DNA of 9,451 bases from Mxb001 sp051007175 (GCA_051007175.1 JBPCSL010000156.1:1-9451); one strand, 5' to 3'; shown: positions 1 through 8,159, counted from the stretch's first letter. Made by a program: numbers and translations. Notes: a model not told the origin generated them from the sequence alone.

Positions 1-39
1 TGGTTCCCGCAAGCCAGGATTCCTGGGACTGCGGGGCGG

Positions 40-113
<74 letters not shown>

Positions 114-182
114 CAGGCGGTGTGGCGCAAGTCGGCGAGATCCCGCCCTTCCGGAGGGGACTGACGGCACCTGCAGGCTGGC

Positions 183-671
183 CTAGACGAAGTCAAGAAC
201 GACGTTGAAGGAAGCGGGGGCCGGCAGCGGCGTCGACGTCATGGTGCCTCGAGCACCGATGTACTTCCCCGTGCCGCCCGAAATCGCGTAAATCAGAGGG
301 GTAGAAGGCGCGGAGCCCTGTGTCGCGGTGATCGTCCCCACGAGCATGACCGATCCGCCGGGCAAGTTCAGCTGGATGAACGCCTGTCGGTCCTCGGTAC
401 CGCGGGTGTTGTCGAAGTCCACGACGATCTGCGTGGATGTGAATCGTCCCAACTCCTTGCCCTTGCCGTTCCTGATGACCCCATTGCGCACGGCAATATC
501 GCCGTGACTGGTGCCGGAATCGCCGATGTCGATGACCTTCGCGAAAGTCACCTGACACTTGTAGACCTCCCGCTTCCCCGCGAGCTGATCCGCAGAGGCG
601 GCCGTCGAGGGGATCATCAGGGCGGCGGGCAGGGTCAATGCGGCCACAATCACCGACAGCTTCTTCATCAT
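183..671 (-). CDS. Secreted allene oxide cyclase/dirigent-like barrel protein
   Basis: This encodes 162 residues. A Sec signal peptide covers about residues 1-27 (KK at 3-4, a hydrophobic core, and an ASA-D cleavage site), leaving a mature protein of about 135 residues. Alternating polar and hydrophobic strands lead to the motif GGTGKYIGARG at 132-142. That motif is the hallmark of the allene-oxide-cyclase/dirigent beta-barrel superfamily (GGTGxFxxARG), which also occurs as secreted proteins of unknown role in actinobacteria. There is a single Cys (C39). No catalytic role can be assigned, and the plant activities should not be transferred. Two ATG codons are adjacent at 666-671. No good Shine-Dalgarno precedes them, but TAGCGT lies 6 bases upstream, so the mRNA is probably leaderless. 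It follows the neighbouring secreted-protein gene in the same direction, behind a terminator hairpin, so it is probably a separate transcript. Confidence 0.8.
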   Translation of the reverse strand: MMKKLSVIVAALTLPAALMIPSTAASADQLAGKREVYKCQVTFAKVIDIGDSGTSHGDIAVRNGVIRNGKGKELGRFTSTQIVVDFDNTRGTEDRQAFIQLNLPGGSVMLVGTITATQGSAPSTPLIYAISGGTGKYIGARGTMTSTPLPAPASFNVVLDFV

Positions 672-677
672 GGGCGG

Positions 678-683
678 ACGCTA
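678..683 (-). promoter_or_regulatory. Putative -10 box, leaderless start of the barrel-protein gene
   Basis: On the minus strand TAGCGT fits the actinobacterial TAnnnT consensus and ends 6 bases before the first ATG (671). This spacing would put transcription start at or next to the start codon. No convincing -35 element is seen. The lack of a ribosome-binding site close to the ATG supports a leaderless mRNA. Confidence 0.4.
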
Positions 684-721
684 CCCCGGAACGCCGCAGT
701 GCATTGCCATTCCGCTGCGAA

Positions 722-764
722 AGGCGAAGGCACCCTCTGAGAGTTTCAGAGGGTGCCTTCGCCT
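722..764 (-). terminator. Intrinsic terminator, 19-bp perfect hairpin
   Basis: Arms 722-740 and 746-764 are perfectly complementary over 19 bp, around a 5-base loop (741-745). The hairpin lies 19 bases beyond the stop codon of the minus-strand gene 784-1323, and on that strand the descending arm runs into TTT before C. The T tract is short, as is common for high-GC actinobacterial terminators. It also separates that gene from the next minus-strand gene. Confidence 0.75.
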
Positions 765-783
765 GGCCGTTGGGGTCGGCAGG

Positions 784-1323
784 TCAGCTGTAGCCCAGAG
801 TGGCCGAGGTCTTGATGAATCCGATGGCGCGCTCCTGCGGGTAGGCGCCGGTGGTCCGGACGGTGAGCTGCGTGCACCCGGCGAAGCGGCTCGTCTTGAG
901 CGCCGCGGAACTATGCCCGCTGGCAGCCTGGCCGACGCCGAGGCTGTCGCCGGAGTAGATCGGCCGGTAGCCGTTGACGAGTTTCACGGTGAGGATCTGC
1001 TTGGCGCTTCCGCAGGAGGCGACGAACTTCACCCCGTTGGCCGAGTATCCGGAGCCGCCGCCCACCTTGTTGGACACCAGGGCATCGATGTTGAGGTAGA
1101 CGGTGTTCTTGTCCGCCGAGGCCAGGGAGGTGATGTTGAAGGTCCACGTTGCCGACTCGGTGTCCTGGTGCACCCAGTAGTGACCGTCCTTGACGGTCCC
1201 ATTCGACTCGAAGTTGTCGGCGCCGACTGAGCCCACCATCGCGGATGCGGAGCCGGGCATCGCCAGGACCAGCGCCGCCGCTGCCGCTGTGCCGGCAAGG
1301 ATTCCCAGGGCGGTCTTCTTCAT
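784..1323 (-). CDS. Secreted protein of unknown function
   Basis: This encodes 179 residues. A Sec signal peptide covers about residues 1-28 (KK at 2-3, an Ala/Leu-rich core, and an ASA cleavage site before M29), leaving about 151 mature residues. The mature part has alternating beta-strand character, no further membrane span, and exactly two cysteines (C104, C150) that could form a disulfide in the exported protein. No family is recognised. The same frame stays open well upstream, but the start is placed at ATG 1323. GGGAG sits 5 bases before it, and a signal peptide begins exactly there, whereas the upstream extension is shadow coding opposite xdhC. The gene is divergent from xdhC and ends at the hairpin 722-764. 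It could be a cell-wall or surface protein, but nothing visible ties it to CO oxidation. Confidence 0.8.
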   Translation of the reverse strand: MKKTALGILAGTAAAAALVLAMPGSASAMVGSVGADNFESNGTVKDGHYWVHQDTESATWTFNITSLASADKNTVYLNIDALVSNKVGGGSGYSANGVKFVASCGSAKQILTVKLVNGYRPIYSGDSLGVGQAASGHSSAALKTSRFAGCTQLTVRTTGAYPQERAIGFIKTSATLGYS

Positions 1324-1339
1324 GATCACTCCCGTCATC

Positions 1340-1368
1340 GTCGGCCCCTTGGGCGGCGCGAGGCCGAC
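1340..1368 (-). other. Inverted repeat in the leader of the secreted-protein gene
   Basis: GTCGGCC (1340-1346) and GGCCGAC (1362-1368) are 7-bp perfect arms around a 15-base loop. They lie 17-45 bases upstream of ATG 1323, between any promoter and the ribosome-binding site of the minus-strand gene. It could be a small 5' leader hairpin. In such GC-rich DNA it could also be chance. Confidence 0.25.
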
Positions 1369-1380
1369 CGCGTGAGCCCA

Positions 1381-1463
1381 CGCCACCGTGGCGCGATGTG
1401 CCATCACCACCATCGGATGACCGATGCCGAAGGGGAAGCGCCCCGAACGTCCCTGACCGGTCA
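1381..1463. promoter_or_regulatory. Divergent intergenic region with three inverted repeats
   Basis: Between the minus-strand secreted-protein gene and xdhC lie CGCCAC-C-GTGGCG (1381-1393), CATCGG-ATGA-CCGATG (1411-1426) and the perfect palindrome TGACCGGTCA (1454-1463). Palindromes of this size in a divergent promoter region are candidate operator sites for dimeric regulators. No regulator gene is in the window, and no sequence is repeated between the three sites, so a common regulator is not shown. Confidence 0.3.
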
Positions 1464-1517
1464 GAGCCGACGGCCATGCGCCGAGGCGCTCGCCGCTGTC
1501 CCCGCGGCGGAGCGACG

Positions 1518-1523
1518 TACACT
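1518..1523 (+). promoter_or_regulatory. Putative -10 box of the xdhC gene (leaderless)
   Basis: TACACT fits TAnnnT and is followed by 7 bases before GTG at 1531, so transcription would begin at or next to the start codon. The only purine-rich tract nearby (GGAG, about 20 bases before the GTG) is too far away to act as a ribosome-binding site. This supports both the leaderless reading and the choice of this GTG. No clear -35 is visible. Confidence 0.45.
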
Positions 1524-1530
1524 CCCGAAC

Positions 1531-2382
1531 GTGTACGACGTTGCCCTGAGCGTGGCTGCCTGCGCGCGGTCCGGCACCCGGGCCGACGTGGCCTGGATGG
1601 TGGCGCCGGCGCCCTCGGACGACGCCCTGGCCTTCACCCCCGGCGGTGGCCGGATCGGAGGCCTCGCGGGTGGGGCCTTCGACGGACTCCTCGCCGACGT
1701 GGCGGCGCGCCAGCTCCCCCGGGGCCGGCATGTGCGGCACCGGGTCACCGAGATCGAGAGCCCCCTGTGCGGCCTCCCCGTCGGGACCGAGGTCGCCTTC
1801 CTCGTGGTCCCCGCCGAGCAGTTCCCGGCCGAGACCTGGGCCTGGCTCCTCCAGCGCGAGGCACTCGCGATCACCGCTCAATTGGCCGATGACGAGGTCA
1901 CCGAGGTCCGCGTGGCCCCCGCGGAGGCTGCGGGCGGCCCCACCGTCGAGGTGGCCGACGACGGCATCACGACGTACCTCCGGCCGGTCCCGCGCCTCGT
2001 CGTGGCGGGCAAGGGCCCCTATGCCGACGCCCTCGTGGGGCAGGGCGGACTTCTGGGGTGGAAGGTCGCGTCTGAGGCGCGACCGGAGATGGTCGTCGGC
2101 CTGGCCGCGAGCCTCTCGCCGCTCGACGCCATCGTGGTCATGGGCCACGACGTGGAGGCCTCAAGCCGCTGCCTCATGGCCGCCCTCGACAGCGACGCGG
2201 GTTACATCGGGGCGCTCGGCTCCCAGGCCATGCAGCAGTCCCGGGCCGACTGGCTGGCCTACCGCGAGGTCACCGACCTCGAGCGGGTCCACGGGCCGGC
2301 GGGCCTGAACGTCGGGGCGCAGACCCCGGCGGAGGTCGCGGTCTCCATCGTGGCCGAGATCCTGACCAATCGCCCCCGCTAG
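1531..2382 (+). CDS. XdhC/CoxF-family molybdoenzyme maturation protein
   Basis: This encodes 283 residues from GTG 1531. The family delivers or sulfurates the molybdenum cofactor of xanthine- and CO-dehydrogenase-type enzymes, and CoxF/CoxI of cox clusters belong to it. The N-terminal XdhC/CoxI domain spans about residues 1-125, and the C-terminal Rossmann domain starts at P154 with a glycine-rich loop (residues 159-163). The signature LNVGAQTPAEVAVSIVAEI near the C-terminus (259-277) is diagnostic. Two usual motifs are altered: the SGGC loop reads AGGAFDG (46-52, Ala49 in place of Cys), and the GxGH of the Rossmann loop reads GKGP. C80 (LCG) is kept. An in-frame start at ATG 1417 (or 1396) would add a non-conserved tail, and family alignment favours the GTG. 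It precedes the cox operon by about 90 bases on the same strand and probably has its own promoter. Confidence 0.85.
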   Translation: MYDVALSVAACARSGTRADVAWMVAPAPSDDALAFTPGGGRIGGLAGGAFDGLLADVAARQLPRGRHVRHRVTEIESPLCGLPVGTEVAFLVVPAEQFPAETWAWLLQREALAITAQLADDEVTEVRVAPAEAAGGPTVEVADDGITTYLRPVPRLVVAGKGPYADALVGQGGLLGWKVASEARPEMVVGLAASLSPLDAIVVMGHDVEASSRCLMAALDSDAGYIGALGSQAMQQSRADWLAYREVTDLERVHGPAGLNVGAQTPAEVAVSIVAEILTNRPR

Positions 2383-2408
2383 CGCCGAGACCGCCGTAAG
2401 GTTTCGAT

Positions 2409-2436
2409 TTGCAGAGCCTGCCCGGGGGAGTAGGTT
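2409..2436 (+). promoter_or_regulatory. Putative promoter of the cox operon
   Basis: TTGCAG (2409-2414) and TAGGTT (2431-2436) are separated by 16 bases, giving a sigma-70/SigA-like arrangement in the 93-base gap between xdhC and the next gene. Transcription would start near 2443, about 33 bases before ATG 2476. Without expression data, read-through from xdhC is also possible. Confidence 0.4.
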
Positions 2437-2475
2437 TCCGGACATTCGCTCCATCCTCGGGAGAGGGGTATTCGC

Positions 2476-2706
2476 ATGGCTGTGGAGTCCACAGGCAATG
2501 AGCGCGGCAATCCGCGCCTGTACGCCCTGATCGAGAACTCGCCCAAGGAAGGCGACAGCCCCACGGTGTGGGCCTGGCCGCAGTTCGTCGAGTTCCTCAA
2601 GGTGGCCGGCCAGCCGGTGCAGGGGCCGTGGCCGCCGCACCAGGAGCCGCGCCCCGACCCTGACGCCGACTCCATGCCCGTCGCCGTGCGGGATACGCAG
2701 GCCTGA
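2476..2706 (+). CDS. Small protein of unknown function at the head of the cox operon
   Basis: This encodes 76 residues. A strong ribosome-binding site (GGGAGAGGGG, 7 bases before ATG) supports translation, and coxM starts 21 bases after its stop. No family is recognised. The first half could form a small domain (aromatic and hydrophobic residues around RLYALIE, VWAWPQFVEFLKVAG). The second half is Pro/Asp-rich and probably disordered (PWPPHQEPRPDPDAD). There is no signal peptide, no membrane span and no cysteine, so a metal or Fe-S role is unlikely. Its place as first gene of the structural operon suggests a role tied to CO dehydrogenase synthesis or assembly, but that is inference from position only. 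Codon use matches the neighbours. Confidence 0.7.
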   Translation: MAVESTGNERGNPRLYALIENSPKEGDSPTVWAWPQFVEFLKVAGQPVQGPWPPHQEPRPDPDADSMPVAVRDTQA

Positions 2707-2727
2707 GAGCACACGCGAGAGGACCCC

Positions 2728-3606
2728 ATGTACCCATCACGTTTCGCGTACGACGCACCCGCCAGTGTTGCTGAAGCGGTCGCGATCCTCGATCGCAGCA
2801 ACGGGGAGGCCAAGGTCCTCGCCGGGGGCCAGAGCCTGATCCCGATGCTGAAGCTGCGGTTCGCCTCCCCGGAGCGGATCGTCGACATCAACAACATCGC
2901 GGGCCTGGACTACCACCGCCTCGATGCCGACGGCACGCTGCACATCGGTGCCCTGTGCCGCCATGAGGACCTGGAGTACTCCGAGGTCATCGCCGAGTCG
3001 CATCCGACGCTGGCGGCGGCTGCGTCCCTGGTGGCCGATCCGCTGGTGCGCACCCGCGGGACCTTCGTGGGGTCGGTGTGCCACGCCGACCCGCAGGGCG
3101 ACTGGGCCGCCACGATGATCGCGCTCGGTGGCCGCATCGTGGCCCAGGGCCCGAATGGCCGGCGCGAGATCGCGATGAAGGACTTCGTCCTCGGACCCTT
3201 CACCAATGCCCTCGCCTACAACGAGGTCGCGGTCGAGGCAGTCATCCCGGCGGCCAAGGGCAAGGCGAAGGGCGGCTACCTCAAGCTCGAGCGTCGCGTC
3301 GGCGACTTCGCGACCGCGTCTGTGGCCATCGCCCTTGACATGGACGGCGCCACCGTGACGCGCGCGGGCTGCGCGCTGGCCGGTGTCGGCGGCAAGACGA
3401 TCGACGCCAATGCCGAGATCTCCGCGGCCATCGTCGGCAAGACGCTGGACGCCGACACCATCGCCGCGGCCGCCGAGGCTGTGGCGGGTGCCGCTGATCC
3501 CCGCACGGACCATCGCGGCTCAGCGTCGTACAAGAGGCAGGTCGTGAAGACCTTCGTCACCCGGATCCTCACCAATATCGCCCAGACCGAGCAGAAGGCA
3601 GCCTGA
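2728..3606 (+). CDS. coxM: Carbon monoxide dehydrogenase medium (FAD) subunit CoxM
   Basis: This encodes 292 residues, the usual CoxM length. The subunit holds FAD, which takes electrons from the CoxS iron-sulfur clusters and passes them to the quinone side. The FAD-binding N-terminal domain has AGGQSL at 32-37, matching the pyrophosphate-binding loop of characterised CoxM. The second FAD loop region reads GTFVGSVCHADPQGD (111-125). Here the usual TxGGx is TFVGS, so one glycine is replaced by Val, while HADP is kept. The C-terminal CO-dehydrogenase flavoprotein domain spans about residues 180-285. The ribosome-binding site GAGAGGA precedes the ATG. The stop codon is one base before the coxS start, which indicates coupled translation. 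Gene order M-S-L is that of form I CO dehydrogenases. Confidence 0.93.
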   Translation: MYPSRFAYDAPASVAEAVAILDRSNGEAKVLAGGQSLIPMLKLRFASPERIVDINNIAGLDYHRLDADGTLHIGALCRHEDLEYSEVIAESHPTLAAAASLVADPLVRTRGTFVGSVCHADPQGDWAATMIALGGRIVAQGPNGRREIAMKDFVLGPFTNALAYNEVAVEAVIPAAKGKAKGGYLKLERRVGDFATASVAIALDMDGATVTRAGCALAGVGGKTIDANAEISAAIVGKTLDADTIAAAAEAVAGAADPRTDHRGSASYKRQVVKTFVTRILTNIAQTEQKAA

Positions 3607-3607
3607 C

Positions 3608-4135
3608 ATGACGAGTCTGTACGAAGTGGTGCCCGACGCCCCCGCTGAGGGCGTCCCGACCCGGCGGGTCACCATCACCGTCAATGGGGAGAAGCGCACG
3701 CTCGACATCGAGCCCCGGCTGCTCCTGGCCCACCTCATCCGGCAGGGCCTGCAGCTCACCGGCACCCACGTGGGCTGCGACACCACCGGCTGCGGCGCCT
3801 GCACGGTCCTCCTCAACGGCCGCCCCGCCAAGAGCTGCACGGTGCTCGCGGTGCAGGCCGACGGGCGCGAGGTCACGACGGTCGAGGGGCTCGCGGAGGC
3901 GCAGCAGCTCGATCCCATCCAGGAGGGCTTCAAGGAGGAGCATGGCCTGCAGTGCGGCTTCTGCACCCCCGGCATGATGCTCGCCGCCAAGGCGCTCCTG
4001 GAGCGCAACCCCAATCCCACCGAGGACGACGTCCGCTGGGCGCTGTCGGGCAACATCTGCCGCTGCACCGGCTACCAGAACATCGTGAAGGCAGTCCTCT
4101 GGGCCGCCGACAAGATGCGCGAGCAGGAGGGCTGA
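3608..4135 (+). CDS. coxS: Carbon monoxide dehydrogenase small (2x 2Fe-2S) subunit CoxS
   Basis: This encodes 175 residues. The subunit relays electrons from the Mo-Cu centre to FAD. The plant-ferredoxin-type N-terminal cluster is bound by C57, C62, C65 and C77 (GCDTTGCGACTV context). The four-helix C-terminal domain binds the Mo-proximal cluster through C116, C119, C151 and C153 (QCGFC and ICRC), so all eight ligands are present. Residues 1-20 are an extension before the conserved strand VTITVNGE. The first ATG is retained because it sits one base after the coxM stop. The spacing and coupling make it part of the coxMSL operon. Confidence 0.95.
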   Translation: MTSLYEVVPDAPAEGVPTRRVTITVNGEKRTLDIEPRLLLAHLIRQGLQLTGTHVGCDTTGCGACTVLLNGRPAKSCTVLAVQADGREVTTVEGLAEAQQLDPIQEGFKEEHGLQCGFCTPGMMLAAKALLERNPNPTEDDVRWALSGNICRCTGYQNIVKAVLWAADKMREQEG

Positions 4136-4142
4136 GGACACC

Positions 4143-6521
<2,379 letters not shown>

Positions 6522-6522
6522 C

Positions 6523-7113
6523 ATGCAGATCACCCAGTCCTTCGACATCGACCAGCCGGTCGACAAGGTGTGGGAATTCTTCGACGACGTGCCGCTGGTC
6601 GCGGCCTGCGTTCCGGGTGCCAACCTCACCAACAAGGTCGACGACGACCACTACCAGGGCGATGTCGTCATCTCTGCCGGTCCGGTCAAGCTCGAGTTCT
6701 CGGGCGAGCTCAAGATCAAGAGCCGGGATGAGGCCAAGAAGACCCTGGTGCTCGATGGTGCGGGGGCCGACAAGAAGGGCCGAGGTAACGCCACCACCAT
6801 TCTCAACGTGGGCCTACAGCCCATGGGCGGCGCGTCCACCAAGGTCAACATCGCCATGGACCTGCAGATTTCTGGAGCGGCGGCGCAGTACGGCCGCGGG
6901 CTCGTGCAGGACGTCACCGGCGTCCTCATCGACCAGACTGCCGGGTCGATGAAGGTGCGCATGCAAGCCCTCGCCCAGGGGCAGGATCCGTATGCGGTGG
7001 GAGGCCCGAAGGCCGCCAGCGGCATCGCCATCGGCCTCACGGCGTTCATGCGGGCGATCAAGCGGGTCTTCGGCCGCTTCTTCCTTCCCTACAACGCGGC
7101 CCCGAGCCGCTGA
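6523..7113 (+). CDS. coxG: CoxG, SRPBCC-fold membrane/quinone link of CO dehydrogenase
   Basis: This encodes 196 residues. The N-terminal SRPBCC/CoxG domain (about 1-145) starts MQITQSFDIDQPVDKVWEFF and has the typical D-V-P-L-V-A-A-C-V-P-G-A stretch at about 22-33. A C-terminal hydrophobic/basic helix (about 165-190, including IAIGLTAFMRAIKRVFGRFF) looks like a membrane-associating tail. In characterised systems CoxG is needed for coupling CO oxidation to respiration and has been described as binding menaquinone and linking the enzyme to the membrane. The start is one base after the coxL stop, with GAAGGGAGA upstream. Five small membrane-protein genes follow directly, so membrane attachment may be shared with them. 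Confidence 0.88.
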   Translation: MQITQSFDIDQPVDKVWEFFDDVPLVAACVPGANLTNKVDDDHYQGDVVISAGPVKLEFSGELKIKSRDEAKKTLVLDGAGADKKGRGNATTILNVGLQPMGGASTKVNIAMDLQISGAAAQYGRGLVQDVTGVLIDQTAGSMKVRMQALAQGQDPYAVGGPKAASGIAIGLTAFMRAIKRVFGRFFLPYNAAPSR

Positions 7114-7127
7114 CCAGGAGGACTGAC

Positions 7128-7382
7128 ATGAGCCTGTGGATGCTCGGCAACCTAATCCTCATCATCGTGGTGGTGCCGGTGCTCGTGGCGCTGCTCAATC
7201 GCCTGCTCGCCGCCTGCGAGCGCATCCGTAGCGCCGCCGACGACACGCTGGCCGGCGGAGTGGCGGTGATCGGGGAGCTCAACACGACTCCGGAGCTCCT
7301 CGCGACCACCGACGTGGTCATCAAGGAAGTTGCCAATGGCGCGGTCCGCTACGCGGGCCCTGTCTCGAAGCTGCTGGGTTAG
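7128..7382 (+). CDS. Small single-span membrane protein, cox-linked (1 of 5)
   Basis: This encodes 84 residues. One N-terminal membrane span (about 4-23) is followed by R25, R32 and R34, which by the positive-inside rule puts the tail in the cytoplasm. The tail (about 26-84) is predicted amphipathic, with GGVAVI at 43-48 and NTT at 52-54. The perfect ribosome-binding site AGGAGG precedes the ATG, 14 bases after coxG. GGVxVI is shared with the next protein. It has one cysteine (C30) at the membrane edge and no known domain. Function is unknown. Position suggests a membrane partner of CO dehydrogenase or CoxG. Confidence 0.75.
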   Translation: MSLWMLGNLILIIVVVPVLVALLNRLLAACERIRSAADDTLAGGVAVIGELNTTPELLATTDVVIKEVANGAVRYAGPVSKLLG

Positions 7383-7391
7383 GAGAGCACG

Positions 7392-7619
7392 ATGCCAGTC
7401 GAAGCCATCGTCACGCTCGTGGTCGGGGCGCTCATCATCGCCGCCGCGGCACTGGGCCTGCTCCGAGTTATCTTCCACCTGCGTGCCGTCTCCAAGACGC
7501 TGGGCGTCCTCGACGGCGGAGTGCAGGTCATCGTCGCCAAGACCTCCACGGTCGGCCCCGTCGTTGGGTCGGTCAACCAAAGCCTGGCGCCCGTTCGCGA
7601 CTTCGCGGAATCGATCTAG
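7392..7619 (+). CDS. Small single-span membrane protein, cox-linked (2 of 5)
   Basis: This encodes 75 residues. The membrane span is at about 5-24, followed by R25, H29 and R31, so the tail is probably cytoplasmic. The tail carries GGVQVI (42-47) and TST (51-53), which line up with GGVAVI and NTT of the preceding protein with an offset of one residue, suggesting duplication. AGGAGAG lies before the ATG, and the gap is 9 bases. There is no signal-peptide cleavage motif, no cysteine and no recognised domain. Confidence 0.72.
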   Translation: MPVEAIVTLVVGALIIAAAALGLLRVIFHLRAVSKTLGVLDGGVQVIVAKTSTVGPVVGSVNQSLAPVRDFAESI

Positions 7620-7627
7620 GAGGGCAC

Positions 7628-7882
7628 GTGGACTTCACCGGACACGAAGGCTGGCTGATCGGCTACGTCATCGGCCTCATCGTGGTGCTCGTGGTCGTGG
7701 CGCTCGTCGTGCCGATCCTCATTCTGGCGGCGCGCATCGGCAATCAGGCCGGGAGCATCCTCACCGGCCTGCAGCAGGCCGAGAGCAATACCGCGGGCCT
7801 CAAGGGCCTCAACGAGACGATCGCGTCCGCGCTCGCCATCATCGACGGCCTCAAGCGCGGCCGCAGCAGGCTGGGAGGCTGA
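7628..7882 (+). CDS. Small single-span membrane protein, cox-linked (3 of 5)
   Basis: This encodes 84 residues from GTG 7628. The GTG is supported by AGGAGGG, which overlaps the previous stop codon. A long membrane span (about 9-34) ends in ARI (35-37). An amphipathic tail with N54-T55-A56 ends in a basic tract (KRGRSR, from about 76). It aligns without gaps with the next protein over the first 56 residues, sharing M1-D2, W9, G16, I32-L33, A35-R36-I37, I44, L48 and N54-T55-A56. Function is unknown. Confidence 0.75.
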   Translation: MDFTGHEGWLIGYVIGLIVVLVVVALVVPILILAARIGNQAGSILTGLQQAESNTAGLKGLNETIASALAIIDGLKRGRSRLGG

Positions 7883-7883
7883 C

Positions 7884-8159
7884 ATGGACCCTCAGGTCGA
7901 GCAACTCTGGCAGACGGCCAACATCCTGGGCATCGTCGTGGTCGTGGCGGTGGCCGCGCTGCTCACGATCCTGGTGATCCTGGTCGCCCGGATCCGCAAG
8001 CGCGTCGCCGCGATCAAGGCCACGCTCATCGCCACGCAGGCCAACACGGCGGATACGACCCTCATCACGACGACCGCGGGTGGCGTTGAGCTGGTCCTCG
8101 CGGAGGGCCTGGAACACCACCTGTTCCTCGGACGAGTATTGGACAAGGTGCGGTCATGA
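7884..8159 (+). CDS. Small single-span membrane protein, cox-linked (4 of 5)
   Basis: This encodes 91 residues. The membrane span at about 13-35 is followed by the basic ARIRKR (35-40), a strong positive-inside signal for a cytoplasmic C-terminus. The tail is amphipathic and Thr-rich (N54-T55-A56, then TT repeats), with GGVELV at 66-71. The start is one base after the previous stop, and the end overlaps the next gene by 4 bases (ATGA), so translation is coupled on both sides. It is a collinear paralogue of the preceding protein. Confidence 0.75.
   Translation: MDPQVEQLWQTANILGIVVVVAVAALLTILVILVARIRKRVAAIKATLIATQANTADTTLITTTAGGVELVLAEGLEHHLFLGRVLDKVRS

Noticed and set aside
14..26. CCAGGA-T-TCCTGG inverted repeat before the tRNA
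   Set aside because: One-base centre, and neither a terminator nor a promoter pattern follows; probably chance.
114..182. Possible terminator or attachment site between the tRNA and the barrel-protein gene
   Set aside because: Only 4-bp stems are visible, there is no T tract, and no repeat of the tRNA 3' end was found elsewhere in the window, so no integration is supported.
1372..1530. Longer N-terminus for the XdhC-family protein
   Set aside because: The extra 53 residues (His-rich then Arg/Ala-rich) do not resemble the family, and the GTG at 1531 fits both alignment and a -10 box.
1324..2148. Upstream extension of the minus-strand secreted-protein gene to 2148
   Set aside because: The extension lies opposite xdhC, has shadow-like composition, and would bury a clear signal peptide that starts at ATG 1323 behind GGGAG.
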